DNA from: Stichopus chloronotus | Taxonomy: Eukaryota; Echinodermata; Holothuroidea; Aspidochirotida; Stichopodidae | Length of the DNA stretch: 64,000 nt | NCBI GenBank assembly: GCA_021234535.1 | Contig: CM037833.1 | Span: forward strand, 27,800,878-27,864,877 | Direction of reading: 5' to 3' | Shown here: positions 13,175-26,690 of the stretch, one piece after another | Position numbering within the stretch: the stretch's first letter is position 1 | Layout of the letters: every line of letters starts with the position of its first letter | The notes under the pieces: model-generated | Seen by the model: the letters and a program-made list of their open reading frames with translations, nothing else | Told to the model about the DNA's origin: nothing | Database searches by the model: none | Translations under genes and position numbers: made by a program

Positions 13175-15746
13175 CCTTTAAATTGTCGAAAATGAGTGCT
13201 TGAAAACTTTTCATGTTGAAGTGTATAATATTCTAAAAGATTATACACCATTGGATTTTTGAGACTGTAAATAATCTAATATAATTTGTATATTCATGAT
13301 TTTATCCTTTCCTCTTTCTAAGTTAAAACCGGTTACATTTCAGGAAACCAATACTTAAGACTAATTGGTAGCACGTATACTGGAAACGTGCCTGTGCACT
13401 CTGGTGCCCCATGTTACTAGCGAGTTAAAAAATTTAATATTGAATATTTGAGTATTTTGCAAAGCAACTTGAGTTGTTCTTCTTTACACGACTACGCCTG
13501 TGTTACATATAACCCCCTCCATCCCCACCCCCACCGATAAACAAGAAAAGACACATAGCACTGTAAAGACGGATTGTTTTGACTTACCTTCACAACACAA
13601 AGGAAGAAACAGGTATATAATGCGATGACACCAACTTTTGAACTAATCGTAGACTCATGTGGCTAGTGCAACTTCTTTGGTGATAAACCGAGAAGGATAT
13701 TTGTCTCGTAAAAAGGACAGAAGCTAAATACATTGACAAGTATTTGTTGTCAAAGTAGCGAAAAAAATGGCTTACACACTAATTTTCAAAATTCAAGTCC
13801 TATACAACCTTGTCAAAGTTTTCACCACTGATACGAGCTATTATAACTACGCTCACTATATATAGATAACGAGTTGGCCCATGGCACATTCAATTTCCAA
13901 TAGCATAAACATATACTTTCAAGTTCAACTACAAGAGCATTTTTTGAACATGCAAAGGAAGCTTTGAAAACGTACTATAACACAACTTTACATGTAAAAA
14001 CGTTGTGTGCTACCGTTCATGATCAAGCTGTCCAAGTTCCGTCCCCTCGTTGGAGGTTTTGGTCAGTCACAATGGGTAATTTTTCACTTGTCACATGTAT
14101 AAATGATTAAACGCAACTAACGAAGAATGGAAATCGACTCAGCTTATTTCAGCTGGGGAGTAAAATGTATTAATGGAAAATTGTAAAAACTACACTGATT
14201 CGCATATGCAAGAAGAAGGGATGGCGTTGATGCTCCGACCCCCTGCAAAACTTTCGACTGATTTAATATGGAAGTCAAATATCAAGGCTACGTGCGTCAG
14301 GTATCCAACAAATGGAAACAGGTTCTTAATGTAGAATATTTGATACTAATTTGCCACGTATACTTGTAAATTTAGTACCTATTAGTACTGAAGCCGAGAG
14401 ATGCGACAGGATGGAATAATCGACGTTACGGTAAGCCATCGATTTTCCTGTCCTGTTTTCCCTTTAAATTGTCGAAAATGAGTGCTTGAAAACTTTTCAT
14501 GTTGAAGTGTATAATATTCTAAAAGATTATACACCATTGGATTTTTGAGACTGTAAATAATCTAATATAATTTGTATATTCATGATTTTATCCTTTCCTC
14601 TTTCTAAGTTAAAACCGGTTACATTTCAGGAAACCAATACTTAAGACTAATTGGTAGCACGTATACTGGAAACGTGCCTGTGCACTCTGGTGCCCCATGT
14701 TACTAGCGAGTTAAAAAATTTAATATTGAATATTTGAGTATTTTGCAAAGCAACTTGAGTTGTTCTTCTTTACACGACTACGCCTGTGTTACATATAACC
14801 CCCTCCATCCCCACCCCCACCGATAAACAAGAAAAGACACATAGCACTGTAAAGACGGATTGTTTTGACTTACCTTCACAACACAAAGGAAGAAACAGGT
14901 ATATAATGCGATGACACCAACTTTTGAACTAATCGTAGACTCATGTGGCTAGTGCAACTTCTTTGGTGATAAACCGAGAAGGATATTTGTCTCGTAAAAA
15001 GGACAGAAGCTAAATACATTGACAAGTATTTGTTGTCAAAGTAGCGAAAAAAATGGCTTACACACTAATTTTCAAAATTCAAGTCCTATACAACCTTGTC
15101 AAAGTTTTCACCACTGATACGAGCTATTATAACTACGCTCACTATATATAGATAACGAGTTGGCCCATGGCACATTCAATTTCCAATAGCATAAACATAT
15201 ACTTTCAAGTTCAACTACAAGAGCATTTTTTGAACATGCAAAGGAAGCTTTGAAAACGTACTATAACACAACTTTACATGTAAAAACGTTGTGTGCTACC
15301 GTTCATGATCAAGCTGTCCAAGTTCCGTCCCCTCGTTGGAGGTTTTGGTCAGTCACAATGGGTAATTTTTCACTTGTCACATGTATAAATGATTAAACGC
15401 AACTAACGAAGAATGGAAATCGACTCAGCTTATTTCAGCTGGGGAGTAAAATGTATTAATGGAAAATTGTAAAAACTACACTGATTCGCATATGCAAGAA
15501 GAAGGGATGGCGTTGATGCTCCGACCCCCTGCAAAACTTTCGACTGATTTAATATGGAAGTCAAATATCAAGGCTACGTGCGTCAGGTATCCAACAAATG
15601 GAAACAGGTTCTTAATGTAGAATATTTGATACTAATTTGCCACGTATACTTGTAAATTTAGTACCTATTAGTACTGAAGCCGAGAGATGCGACAGGATGG
15701 AATAATCGACGTTACGGTAAGCCATCGATTTTCCTGTCCTGTTTTC
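13175..15746. repeat. Perfect tandem duplication of a 1286-bp unit (13175-14460 and 14461-15746)
   Basis: The whole block from 'cctttaaattgtcgaaaatg' to 'gattttcctgtcctgttttc' occurs twice head to tail at a constant offset of 1286. Everywhere I compared the copies they were identical. Only two or three bases are shared at the junction (ttcc/ccct), so no long repeat mediated it. The unit holds no gene I can recognise. Zero divergence means a very recent duplication, a copy-number variant, or an assembly artefact such as unmerged overlapping contigs. Confidence 0.95.
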
Positions 15747-17769
15747 CTAAAACATGTTAAAGTGTAAATTCAAAAGCAGTCATGGAGTACTTCAAGATAT
15801 TACGTTCTCGTCGTTTACAATGAAACATTAGCCAAACAGTGGCAGAATGTAACGGGTGGAGCTGTTCTGCTCTGGTTCTCCCATCCAAAAATTCACATTG
15901 GTACAGAGAAAAGTTGTAAGTAAAGGAGAGCGTACCGGCGTGGTAAGGTTCGTAACTAGGGTTTTCTGTATGCCACTGTGCAGCTAGCTTTTCCATAAAT
16001 ACTACTGAGTAGACCATGTCATATCAAGATTTTAGAGACAATCTTAAATCCTACATTGCAGAAGTAGGCCTCAGTCTTAGTCAACGGAAAAAGTGAGTTT
16101 CGATTTAGTAAGTAGTTTGTTAGAATCGCTATATTAATTAGAAGTATGGCATAGAATGTTAAAACTGAAGTTGTTATTTCCCGAAGTACCCCCTCACTTC
16201 CTCTGTAGCGTCCCTTTCAAGTGCAACAGAAGACGCCATGGTTTACGACCATTTCGATCAATTCCCCCCCCCCCCTCCCACAGCACCTCTCGGCTCCTGT
16301 GTGTTATTTATATTCTGGGAGGGGACACTGGAGTCGGGTGTGCCCGTATATGTGTGTGAGTTCCAGCTCCAAAGCACAGAGGGAAAAGAAAAAACAAAGT
16401 GACGATAGCGGGAAAAAAAATCCCTTAGAAGTAGCAGTGTGGCTGTCGGCAGAATAATGTACCAAATAGTACGTAATGTACCAAAGGTGATGATAGCACC
16501 TATATCATTTGACCTTTCCCTGGCGCGACGGACACCCATCTTGTTCCACTGCGTGCATGATGTTTAGATATTGAATGATGGCTGTGGTTAACAACAGTCA
16601 TCAGGACAACAAAAAGGTGCCATTTGTTAAGTATTGATCGGAAAGTGAAACAAAAATATGCAAAGTTGGAATTGGTCCCAAATAAAGGCTTTATCTTGAG
16701 TGTAAGGTACTTGGAAAGGGGTACTTCTTGGGAGACATATGACTACAACACGTGCAAAATATTTCATCAGATTGTATCTAATGTACCGTGATAGCCCCCC
16801 CCCCCCTCCCCCAAAAAAATGATAATGATTTTGAAACTATTCTATTAAAAAGGAAATATTTATTTCAAATCTGAATCTGCCATGCATGACTTTAGATTGC
16901 AATTGAAATGATAGCAGTCAAATTAGGGCCAATCTTAATCCTGACACTTCTGCCACGTGTGGTTCAATCCAACTAAAGTCCAGTCAAAAGCAGTCAAAAT
17001 ACCAAATGAGGACAAAATCGGGCATATTGGCCAGGTTTTAGTTCCAGAGCTGATGTAAAAGGACTTCAACTGTAGATCTCTGTAGCCTGAACTGAAACTT
17101 TAAATCCAGATTGTCATACAAGAGTACAGTGTTTTTTAGCAAATCTTCGCATTCTAGGGACTTTATTTCTTTTCATCGCACGCCAAGTTTGCTACTTATA
17201 TGTGTCCATAATTGCCCATCCATCGACTCATCATTGTATCCTACGTTCATTTGAGTACATGTGAAACATCATTGCTACAGACCTAATCATGACAGGATAT
17301 TTTACTTCGACTACACTCAACCTCCAATGCCGGGCGTTGCTATGCCAACCTCATAGGTAATCGTCATGTGATCGGACATTACGTGACTGGTTTTACTCTG
17401 TTGTCGTTCACGTTATGTACTCAGTACGCACGCGTTGTAAAAAACCGTGACGGGGTCAGAATTACTCGAGTTGCAACCCGAGTAAACGAGTAGTCACATC
17501 TTATACAAGCTAACACATCGAGCGACAATGACATGTACCAGCAAATACCACAGCAGTAGCCTAGGTATGTATGCATGATAACGCAAAGAAGTGTGTAACG
17601 GTACAAAACATTAAAAACATGAAAGAAAAAGGGAAAAAAAGAAGAATCTAAAAGATAGACTCAGCGCTTTATGAATTGCTCCCGGCCTAGTTCCCGCCTC
17701 GGTACAAATAACTGATTTCACAGGTCAGGAAGCCGAGGCAGAGTTCTGTCTCGAGTCCCCAACACAGCT
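15747..17769. other. Non-coding sequence with poly-C tracts
   Basis: Includes C runs at about 16264-16276 and 16795-16806. The minus-strand 86-codon frame at 15757-16017 and the overlapping frames at 16156-16539 have no recognisable motif. Confidence 0.45.
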
Positions 17770-18400
17770 TCTCATCAGGTGCTAGCAATGTTGGCAATTT
17801 GAAGTTCCAGCTATATTCAGTTACGTTGTTGATATATCCTCCTTCATATATTTTCATACTTTAATCTCTTGTGACCTCATATGACCTTTCACTTATATTA
17901 AAAACACCAAGGATCCTTAACTTACAGTGGACTACCAATACATATACACCAACTCTAAAAGTTTGAACACTTGTTTTTTTCAAGCAAGGCCTTCTACAGA
18001 CCTTACAAGAAATTTGACCTCCATAAAAGTAACAGACTACATCATTCACTCATCAAGTACTACCAATGATAAGAGTTTGAAGTTCCAGTAACATTGGTTG
18101 CTGAGACAACTCACTTAATAGTTTTCTTAAGTTCGGTTGCTGAGATATCTCACTTTTCCATACTTTAATCTCTGGTGACTTCAAATGACTATTGATCTCC
18201 ATAAAACACAATCGGGATCGTCTACTCACAATGGACTACGAGCACACCCACTGTAAAGTTCAAGCCCTTTGGACTCCTCCCTTGTGTCCACCTTGCAACC
18301 AGAATTTGGCACATAATTTCGGCACATACTTGTGTAACATACGGTGCCCAGTACAGCTCCACCGTCATTACTGTGTGGCGTGAATCAATGAATCAGTAGA
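17770..18400. repeat. Degenerate ~300-bp repeat, about two units
   Basis: The stretch 17855-17975 aligns with 18155-18275: both read 'catactttaatctc(t/g)(t/g)gtgac', then 'atgac', a '..aaaacac..ggatc' stretch, 'aca(g/a)tggacta' and a Lys/Phe-codon-like 'aaagttcaa/aaagtttgaa'. The preceding 'gaagttccag' blocks at 17800 and 18080 are also shared. This is non-coding repeat sequence of unknown class. Confidence 0.6.
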
Positions 18401-18779
18401 CGAGCAACTGTATGCGAATTTTAAACAAACACTGAGGTAAACTATGTAATTAGTATGAGTAACACAAGTTACATGACTTAGTATCACACTTGTGGTCATG
18501 ATCAAGCCAAACTACAACACAATGTAGAAAACTCTGCAAAGATGTCCCCATCTTTCAGTTTACTTTTGATTTATTTTGTCTGTGAAGTTCTCCAGCATGT
18601 TCACATTGTTGTCTTGGGATTTCAAATGTTCCCCTTGAAAAAAAAAAAGAATATTGGACGATTTTACAAACACAGAATTCCTGTCCTATAACTGCATCGT
18701 AAATGAGCATTGGCTAAGTATGCAAATCTATGACGTCAGGAGAAGGAATCGCATTCATATGTCCTTATTTCAAGGATAT

Positions 18780-21465
18780 TCTTTATGTGTGTTTTGTTTT
18801 GTTTTGTTTTTGTAGCATGTGTTTCCATCTTTACATGATACTGATATCACTTTCAAAATATGAAAATGTTCACTAAAAAATTTTGACGCTAAGCACTACC
18901 ATACGTTATCATCATATCTTTTCATCAAACTTTGAAAAAGGGTATGTCAAAAACGGTAACAGATCTCTTGCAGATGTCAGCAAAATTCTAACTTGATTTT
19001 TGATCTGAGTTTCACTCTGCAAATTTTGAATAAGACCAGCTCTTTTCTAGATGCATATCAGATAGATTTTAAGAACAGGGCATATATCGCTAGATGCATC
19101 AGTATAATGGGACAGATTCACCCCTGATCAACCTCACGAAAGGTAGTGTGGATGAGCTACGTGTGACTTTCTTTTTAAAGCAAAACTATCCTTTGAATTA
19201 TACATTCAGAAGAGGATTGTCTACAATCACACTGCATTCCTTAAAAAGCTGTAACAATGCACCTGTAAGATAATGGATGTGAGACCAGAAAGGAATGCGG
19301 ATTAGGAGGAGAAGAGTTCTGCATAATAACGACGTTTTGAAGAATGCGTTGTAGCGACTTGGCGTTTTACCAGCTAGCGTTCAGATCTGCCACCTACAAC
19401 CGAGTTGTTGTTTTCCTTGTAAGGTTTCATGTTAAAATCCCTGAAAAATGTATAAAATCGTTTATTGCGTTGCCAGAATTGAGGGTATGAGGGCTACTAA
19501 TGTAACCAAGGATTTTAAGGGCAAGTCGATATGGGTTACAAATGTTAATTTAGAATTTGCTAATCAGCGTCAGCTATACTGATAAGAGAAATTCCTCCAT
19601 AGTAAAGGACGGGACCAACTTTTTTCTTTATTGCGTTGTCAGTCTTGACGAGAATATCGGACGAAACATCGGACTTATAAGAGAGGCAATGGAGATATTG
19701 CAGTTGTGCCAATTGAGCAACGGAATGGTAGTTTTAATTGCATTAACTTTTAAAGTTACAGTTTGTTTTCGAAAGTGACACCAAAGAAAGAATTACAGAG
19801 ATGTTGGAGGCAAAGGCACGGTATTTGGCCTTTTGAAAAGAAAGAGTATATAAAAGAGTATGAGAAAGACGTTGTTAAGGAATATCAATTTCGAGACGTC
19901 AGTTTCATGAATCACCAGCATTCAAGGTAAGAATTTTTTATGTTAATGTCGGTGTAGTTTTTTTGTGGGTGATTCATATATCCTTTGTTATCGGTATACT
20001 GACTGAATTTGCATTGTGTAGCCTGGAGAATATTCAGGTTAGGTAAAGAAAAGCCTACGTTAAGAGTATCGCTCAGATAGTATTTGCAGTGAATTTGGAT
20101 TTCGCAGTTTTGGAGAAAGAAAGACAAGAGTCTGGTTCAATCGTAGGTTGAATTTGGGCATTTTGTATCTGATACCAGTGTGCGTTGCTTTATTGAAACC
20201 TTTTATCAACCTCTAGGAAGCAGTTGTAGAAGAATATTTAATGAGCCAAATGTGAATTCCGAAGAGCTGAAAAGTCTGATTTATGTTGGATTTACTTGCC
20301 GAAAAAATGGATATTTTGTTCCAAGTGGGTATTTGTGCGATTGTCGATTCTTCTTTCGATTTTGTACCAGAGCTGAGGGGGTGGGTGATAGACTGTTAGA
20401 AATTGTGTTGCTTCGTACGATCTTAACTGTTTTACTGATTTGAAGTAATACCCTTTTTGGTCGAATTCCTGAAGGGCGGTTTGGAAATAACCTATGACTA
20501 TAAAGTTAATCAAAAAGTAAGGATATGAGAACACGGGGGGGGGGGGGGGGAATGTTAGGCATTTGATGTATAGTAGTATGTCCAGAGGACAACGAGGTCT
20601 CAAACGTAATGATGTAAACTTCCAATTCGCCTAAATATAGTAAAATATTTTCATTTAAATCTCAAAGATGGAAACAAAAATGTTTCCAGCATCTTTTATG
20701 GTATGATCTGTAATTTGCCACTGCTACGGTTATGGGAGCTTTCAACATCTTTCAAAATGTTTTGAGACTTGATGTCGTTAATAGTTCACGAGCAATTATT
20801 CTTCGTGCAGGTAATGCCACAGGTTCGAATTTATTCTTTTTTCTATTTTTATCCCTATACGTAGTATAATAAGGGGGAGACCCTGTACTCCATTTAGCTG
20901 CTTTAGACAGTGACACTTCAATGACTTATGACACTTAAATGGTTGACCACTTTACCGTGGCCTTGTAAGCATTCAGCTAAACCCAAATGGCGTTACCTGG
21001 TTTCATTAGGAGGTACCTCACGATACACAAATGACAAGGATCGAGATTACCCGTTGTGGTGAGGTATTGGGAAGGAGTATCCAGATATGTGTGTGTGTGT
21101 GTGCTTATCTGAGTTCACGATATGTACCTAAGTATATCATCTCCGTCGGATGAACTTGACAGGCACGTGCCCGGGTGTAGGATATTATGTCCGCCCGACC
21201 GATTATGTCGTAGGTCAAAGGCCAAGGGTCACCATTATTACAACAGTTAATACAGCGTACATGGTTGCTGTTAGTGCAAGGTGTCAATATGACTTTTCAC
21301 ATCTTTTGTATTCCATTATTGTCCGACAGTACTTCAACCTATACAGCCTTGCCTTTAGTTGATATATTATGTCTGGTAACAATATAATTTTCATGCGCTG
21401 GTGTATGTAAGTACTCTCATCACTGTTGTATACTAGAGGAGTTTATATGTTTAAAAATTTGTAGG
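18780..21465. repeat. 2.7-kb direct repeat, copy 1 of 2
   Basis: Matches 24030-26690 in the same orientation throughout, at perhaps 80-85% identity by eye with indels. Landmarks shared in order are 'tatgaaaatgttcactaaaa' (18860/24100), 'tttaccagct' (19367/24645), 'gcaatggagatattgcagtt' (19687/24972), 'tcgctcagatag' (20070/25395) and 'cgatacacaaatgacaagga' (21022/26330). Copy 1 has about 120 extra bases near 21300-21420. The short frames in the two copies are not conserved, so I see no gene; it may be an unclassified transposon or a segmental duplication. A poly-G run lies at about 20535-20550. Confidence 0.85.
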
Positions 21466-21522
21466 GTAGAAACTAAATAACATAACACGACCTTCTCGGG
21501 GGCTGTTACAAAACATAGGTAA

Positions 21523-22533
21523 GTCTCCACAGCTTCTGTTCTTTTTTAGACCGAATTCATCCACCTTTACAATAAGACATCTGTTATTTTTTCTTCCATT
21601 TTTTTTCTTCAATCGATAGTAGAAATGAATTTTTTTGAGTTGGGGGAGGGGTTACCAGATACGAACAATAGGTGACTATTGTCCTCGTTTCATGGTGAAC
21701 TGGTTGTTATAGGATGGCAGAAGCAATAGACGTGGCGAACAATAGTTGCACACAGTCACAGTACGGTAGCCTTTTTCAGGGAACAGTGTACTCAAACCAA
21801 CAGAAAATTACACATACTGTTGTGTAAAGTTGATAATTCTGAATATTGATTCTAGGTGATGAATGAAGTAAAAGAAAAGGAATCTTGAATAGTCCTTGTA
21901 GATTTAAAAGGTTCAACGACTATAATCCATCGTTACTATACTTGTTGTTAGCTTCCAAATATGTATGGTGTCCTGTTCAGGTCGCGTACCTCAACCACCG
22001 AATGGCTTAGTATTTTGCAATATTTTAAACATATTCTAACACACCTATCTCTACAGAAAGTGATTTACAAATCCATAATTAAGTTTTCATTACTGGTAGG
22101 AATTGCAATCACTACAACTCAAGATATATCTAACTTTTGAGGTGACAATATATGTCACTTCGACGTTACCATAACCTCACCGTGAAGTCTTAACATTACT
22201 TGCAAGAGGTCAATTTTTGTTCCATTATTTTGTAATGATTATATCCTTCTATAAATTTCCAAATCAGGTCACAAGAACTTATTACAGTCAAGTGGTAATA
22301 GCAAATATTTTAAAAGGTGCAAAACGCAACTTTGAACGTTTTTATAGGCGATTTTTTAGCTAACATGATCAAGACGACCAAACCCCACCCCCTTAAACAA
22401 AGGATTTTTTTCGTGTCTCCAATTTGTGTTTTGTAAATGAATAAGTTCCCATTATGTGACCAATTCGTTTCTATATTTCATGTAACCATCATTTGATAGG
22501 AAAGGTCTCAATAAAAACAGAAGCCTCGGAGAC
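21523..22533. mobile_element. ~1.0-kb non-autonomous TIR element, copy 1
   Basis: Begins with a diverged terminal repeat (GTCTCCACAGCTTCTG...) and ends with the 31-base complement at 22503-22533 (AGGTCTCAATAAAAACAGAA...CGGAGAC). It has no coding capacity. The whole body is repeated directly downstream at 22538-23590, and a partial copy lies at 32965-33640. 'TAA' precedes the 5' end and is also found just after the 3' end, hinting at a 3-bp TAA or similar target duplication (as PIF/Harbinger elements make), but this is not certain. Confidence 0.75.
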
Positions 22534-22568
22534 ATAAGTCTCCGAGGCTTCTGTTTTTATTGAGACCT
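22503..22568. repeat. Perfect 31-bp-arm palindrome with 4-nt loop at the junction of two elements
   Basis: The left arm 22503-22533 is the exact reverse complement of the right arm 22538-22568; ATAA is between them. The left arm is the 3' terminus of the element upstream and the right arm the 5' terminus of the element downstream. Confidence 0.95.
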
Positions 22569-23590
22569 AATTCATTTACCTTTAGAATAAAACATTTGTT
22601 TTGAGAAGAGAAGCAGTTTGCAATGAATATTCATCAGTTGTTTTATTTTCTTCACAGAGTTTTTTTTTTCTCCTTTCATTGAGACTTTAAAGGGGGGAGG
22701 GGTCATCAGCTACGAACAATGAGGTGACTATTGTCCTCGTTTCATAATGAACTGATTGTTGTAGGATGGCAGAAGCAATAGACGTTGGCGAACAATAGTT
22801 GGCAAGCACACAGTAACGGTACCTTAGATTTTTCTGGTAACAATGTACTCAAACCAATAAAAAATTACACATACTGTTGTGTAAACTTGATATGTCTGAG
22901 TTATGATTCTAGATGATGAATGAAGTAAAAAAAAAAGAAATCTGCAATATCCTATTTTAAGAGTCCTTGTAGATCAAAAAGGCTCAACGACTATGATGAA
23001 TCGTTACTATACTTGTTGTTAGCGTTTCAATATGTATGGTGTCCTGTCCAGGTCGCAAACCTCAACCACCCAATAATTTACTTTTTGCAATATTTAAAAA
23101 AATATTCTAACACCCCTATCTCTACAGGAAGTGATTTGAAAATCCATAATTAAGTTTACACTACTGGTAGGAATTGCAATCATTAGAACTCACGATATAG
23201 CTAACTTTTTGAGGTGACTATATATGTCACTTCCGAGTTACCATAACCTGACCGTGTAGTCTTAACATTTGTTGCAAGAGGTCAATTTTTGTTCCATTAT
23301 TTTGTAATCATTATGTCCTTCTACAAAGCCCCAAATGAGGTCACAAGACGTTAATACAGGCAAGTGCTAACAGAAATGTTTAAAAGATGCATGACGCAAC
23401 TATGATTTTTTTAATAGACATTTTCTTAGTATACATGATCAAGACGACTAAACCCCATCCCCTTGAACGAAGGAATATTTTCGTGTCTCCAATTTAAGTT
23501 TTTTAAATGAATAGTTTCTCATCATGTGATGAATCCGTCTCTATATTTCATCTAATCATCATTTGATAGGAAAGGTCAAAATAAAAACAA
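22538..23590. mobile_element. ~1.05-kb non-autonomous TIR element, copy 2 (right end partly deleted)
   Basis: Same body as 21523-22533: 'gtgactattgtcctcgtttca', 'ggatggcagaagcaatagacg', 'tactgttgtgtaaa', 'gatcaagacgac(c/t)aaacccca' and 'catttgataggaaaggtc'. Its 5' TIR is intact. At the 3' end the sequence reads 'ggtcaaaataaaaaca' then 'ataa', so roughly 14 terminal bases seem to be lost. Confidence 0.75.
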
Positions 23591-23690
23591 TAAAGTTATA
23601 ATTAAGTTGTAACTACTGGTAGGAATTGCAATCATTTCAACACACGATATAGCTGACTACACAGCTAATTCTCATATGATATGATACATG
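23591..23690. mobile_element. Fragment of the same TIR element
   Basis: 'taattaagttgtaactactg', 'gtaggaattgcaatcatttc' and 'cacgatatagctgac' repeat internal sequence of the neighbouring elements (compare 23150-23210). It is a ~100-bp remnant directly after copy 2. Confidence 0.6.
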
Positions 23691-24029
23691 GTAAGGCTTA
23701 TTGAATTAGCAACTCCTAATTACGATGCCTTCTCATAACAATAAATTAGTGGTTGATTTATTTACATATGTACAACCGTCAAGTTTGTGATTAGCTCTTT
23801 TCTATTCCCTCCATTTAAGTTGAGAATTGAAAAAAAAAGTGTATTGTGCCTTACATTTCCACTAAGATGAGCCTCAAAGCCTTCGAACTTGTTTCCGCTG
23901 TTAAACCGGCTTCAATTCCTCGGGGATAAGACGAAAACGTCAGTAAGAAATTATTATCAAACGTTCATTTCATTGAACTTTGTGTAGGCTAACTTTACTT
24001 TAAGTTTGAAGTACAGTAACAGGAGATTT
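23691..24029. other. Non-coding sequence
   Basis: No gene or repeat recognised between the element fragment and the second 2.7-kb repeat. Confidence 0.45.
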
Positions 24030-26690
24030 AGTTTTTAATGTGTTTTGTTTTATTTTAGTGGCATGTGTTTCCGTCTTTACATAATATTGATATCACTTCC
24101 AAAATATGAAAATGTTCACTAAAAAAAATACCGAGGCTGAGCATTACCCCACGTTATCATCACATCTTTGCATCAAACTTTGAAAAAAGGGTACATCGAA
24201 AACGGTAACAGACGTCAGCAACATTCTAACTGATTTTTGTTCTGAGTTTCACTATGCAAATTTGGAATAAAGCCAGCTCTTCCTAGGTGTATATCAGATG
24301 GACTCTAAGAACAGGGGACATATAGCTAGATAATGATAAGTAATAAAACAACGCCCCCCCCCCCCCCCCCATCACCTTCACGAGGTCCTGCGAGGTAGTG
24401 TACGTGGATGAGCTACGTGCATGTGACCTTCTTTTCCTTCTTTTCTTCTTAAAGCAAAACTATCCTTTGGATTATGTCTTCACTTGAGGATTGTTTGCGA
24501 TCACCCTGCATTCTTAAAATAAAGCTTTAACAATTCATCTGTAAGATAATGGAAGTGAGACAAGAAAGAAATGCGAATTAGAAGGAGAAGAGTTTCTGCA
24601 TAATGACGACGTTTTGGAAAATGCGTTGTAGCGGCTTGGTATTTTACCAGCTGGAGTTCAGATCTACTACCTACAACCGAGTTGTTACTATGCTTGTAAA
24701 GTTTCATGTTAAAGTCCCTGATAAAATGGAAAAATCGTTTATTGTGTTTTCAGAATTGAGGGTATGAGAGCTACCAATGTAACCAGGGATTTAACAGCAA
24801 GTCGATATGGATTACAACTAGTGCGAATGCTAATTCAGAATTTGCTAGATGCCGTCAGCTATAGTGGTAAAAGGAATTCTCCCATAGTAAAGTACGGGAC
24901 GGATTTTTTTCTTGTCTTTTGTTGTCAATCTTGACGAGAATATTGGACAGAGCATCTGAGTTCTAAGCGAGGCAATGGAGATATTGCAGTTGTGCCAATT
25001 TAGCAATGGAATGATAGCTTTAGTGCATTGACGTTTAAAGTAAAAGTTTGTTTAGGAAAGTGACACCAAGGAAGGCTGCACTTGGAGCGGTTATACCAAA
25101 AGCATAACAGAGATTTTGGAGGCAAAGACAGGGACTTTTGCTCTGAGAAAGAACGAGTATATGAAGAAAGAGTATAAGAAAGCCTACATTAGGAAATTTC
25201 AATTTCGATACGTCAGTTTCATGAAGCACCAGCTTTCAAGGTAAGAAATTGTCTTTTGTATGCTAATTTCGGTTTAGTCTTTCTTTTTCTTTTTGTGCAT
25301 CATATATCATTACTATCGGCATACTGACTGAATTTGTAGTTTTAGCCTGGAGAATATGCAGCTTAAGTTAAGGGATACCTGTGTTAATGGTATCGCTCAG
25401 ATAGTTTTTGCAGTGAGTTTGGATTTTGTGGTTGGGGAGAAAGGAAGGCAAGAGTTTGTTTAAATCTCAGGTTGAATTTGGGCATTTTGTATCTGAAACC
25501 AATGTGCAACTCTTTATTAAAAATTCTTCCGACATCTAGGAAGAAAGCAGTTGTACAAGAATATTTGACAAGCCCAGTGTGAATTCCGGAGAGCCAAAAA
25601 TTCTGATTTATGTTGAATTTATCTTGCTAAAAAAAGTAGATGTTTTGTTCCATGTGGGTCCTTGTTCGATTGTCGATTATTCTTTCGACTTTTTTAATAC
25701 ACGTGGGGGTAGACTGTTAGAAGTTGTGTTGTTCAGTACGATCTTAACTGACTTACTGATTGAAATTAATATCATTTTGGCCAAATTCTGAAAGTGCGGC
25801 TGCAAAATAATCTTATGATGAATTTTATCAAAACGTAAAAATATGGGGAAATAGGGAGAGGGTAAATTTTAGGCATTTCATATATAGTATTATGTCCAGG
25901 GGGAGAGAAAATCCTTAAATTTAAGGATGTAGGCCTCAAATTCGTTTACATATAGTAACATATTTCAATTCAAATTTCAAAAATTTTTCATCTTTTATGC
26001 TATGATTTGTAACTTGGCACTGATTCGGTTATGGGTAGTGTTTATGGGGCTTTTAACTTCTTCCAAATGTTCCGAGAATTGTTGTCGTTTACAGTTCATT
26101 AGCAACTATTCTGGATGCAGATAATGTCTCCGGTTCGATTTTTTTTTTTTTTTAATCCATATACGTAGTATAATAGGGAGGAGATCAGGTAGCCTACTCC
26201 ATTTAGCTGCTTTAGACAGTGGCACTTCAGTGACTTATGACACTTCAATGGTTGACCACCTTACCGTCGCCTCTTTAGTATTCACCTTAACCCAAATAGC
26301 GTTAGTAGGTTTCATTAGGAGGTACTTTACGATACACAAATGACAAGGATCGAGATTAGCGGTTTTGGTGAGGTGGCGGGAAGGGGTATCCAGATATGTG
26401 TGTGCATGCGTGCGTGTGCTTATGTGAGTGCACGGTATGTACCTAAGTATATCATCTCCTGCTATAGATGGTAAGTCGGATGAACTTAAATAGGTAAGTG
26501 TCCAAGTTTAGAATATAATGTCCACCCGACTAATGATGTCGTTAGTCAAAGACCAAGGGTCACCGTTATTGCAACAGCTAATACAGTGTGTCATCGTTGC
26601 TGTTAGTGCAGGGTGTCAACATGACTTTTCAACATCTCACTGTTGTATACGGGAGGACTTTATATGTTTACATATTTGCAGCGTATAGTC
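24030..26690. repeat. 2.7-kb direct repeat, copy 2 of 2
   Basis: Homologous to 18780-21465. It carries a poly-C run at about 24354-24370 and lacks the ~120 bp present in copy 1 near 21300-21420. Frames such as 25579-25791 are only partly echoed in the other copy and are not supported as coding. Confidence 0.85.

Noticed and set aside
15757..16017. 86-codon minus-strand frame
   Set aside because: No recognisable motif, no splice context and no paralogue in the window; treated as chance.
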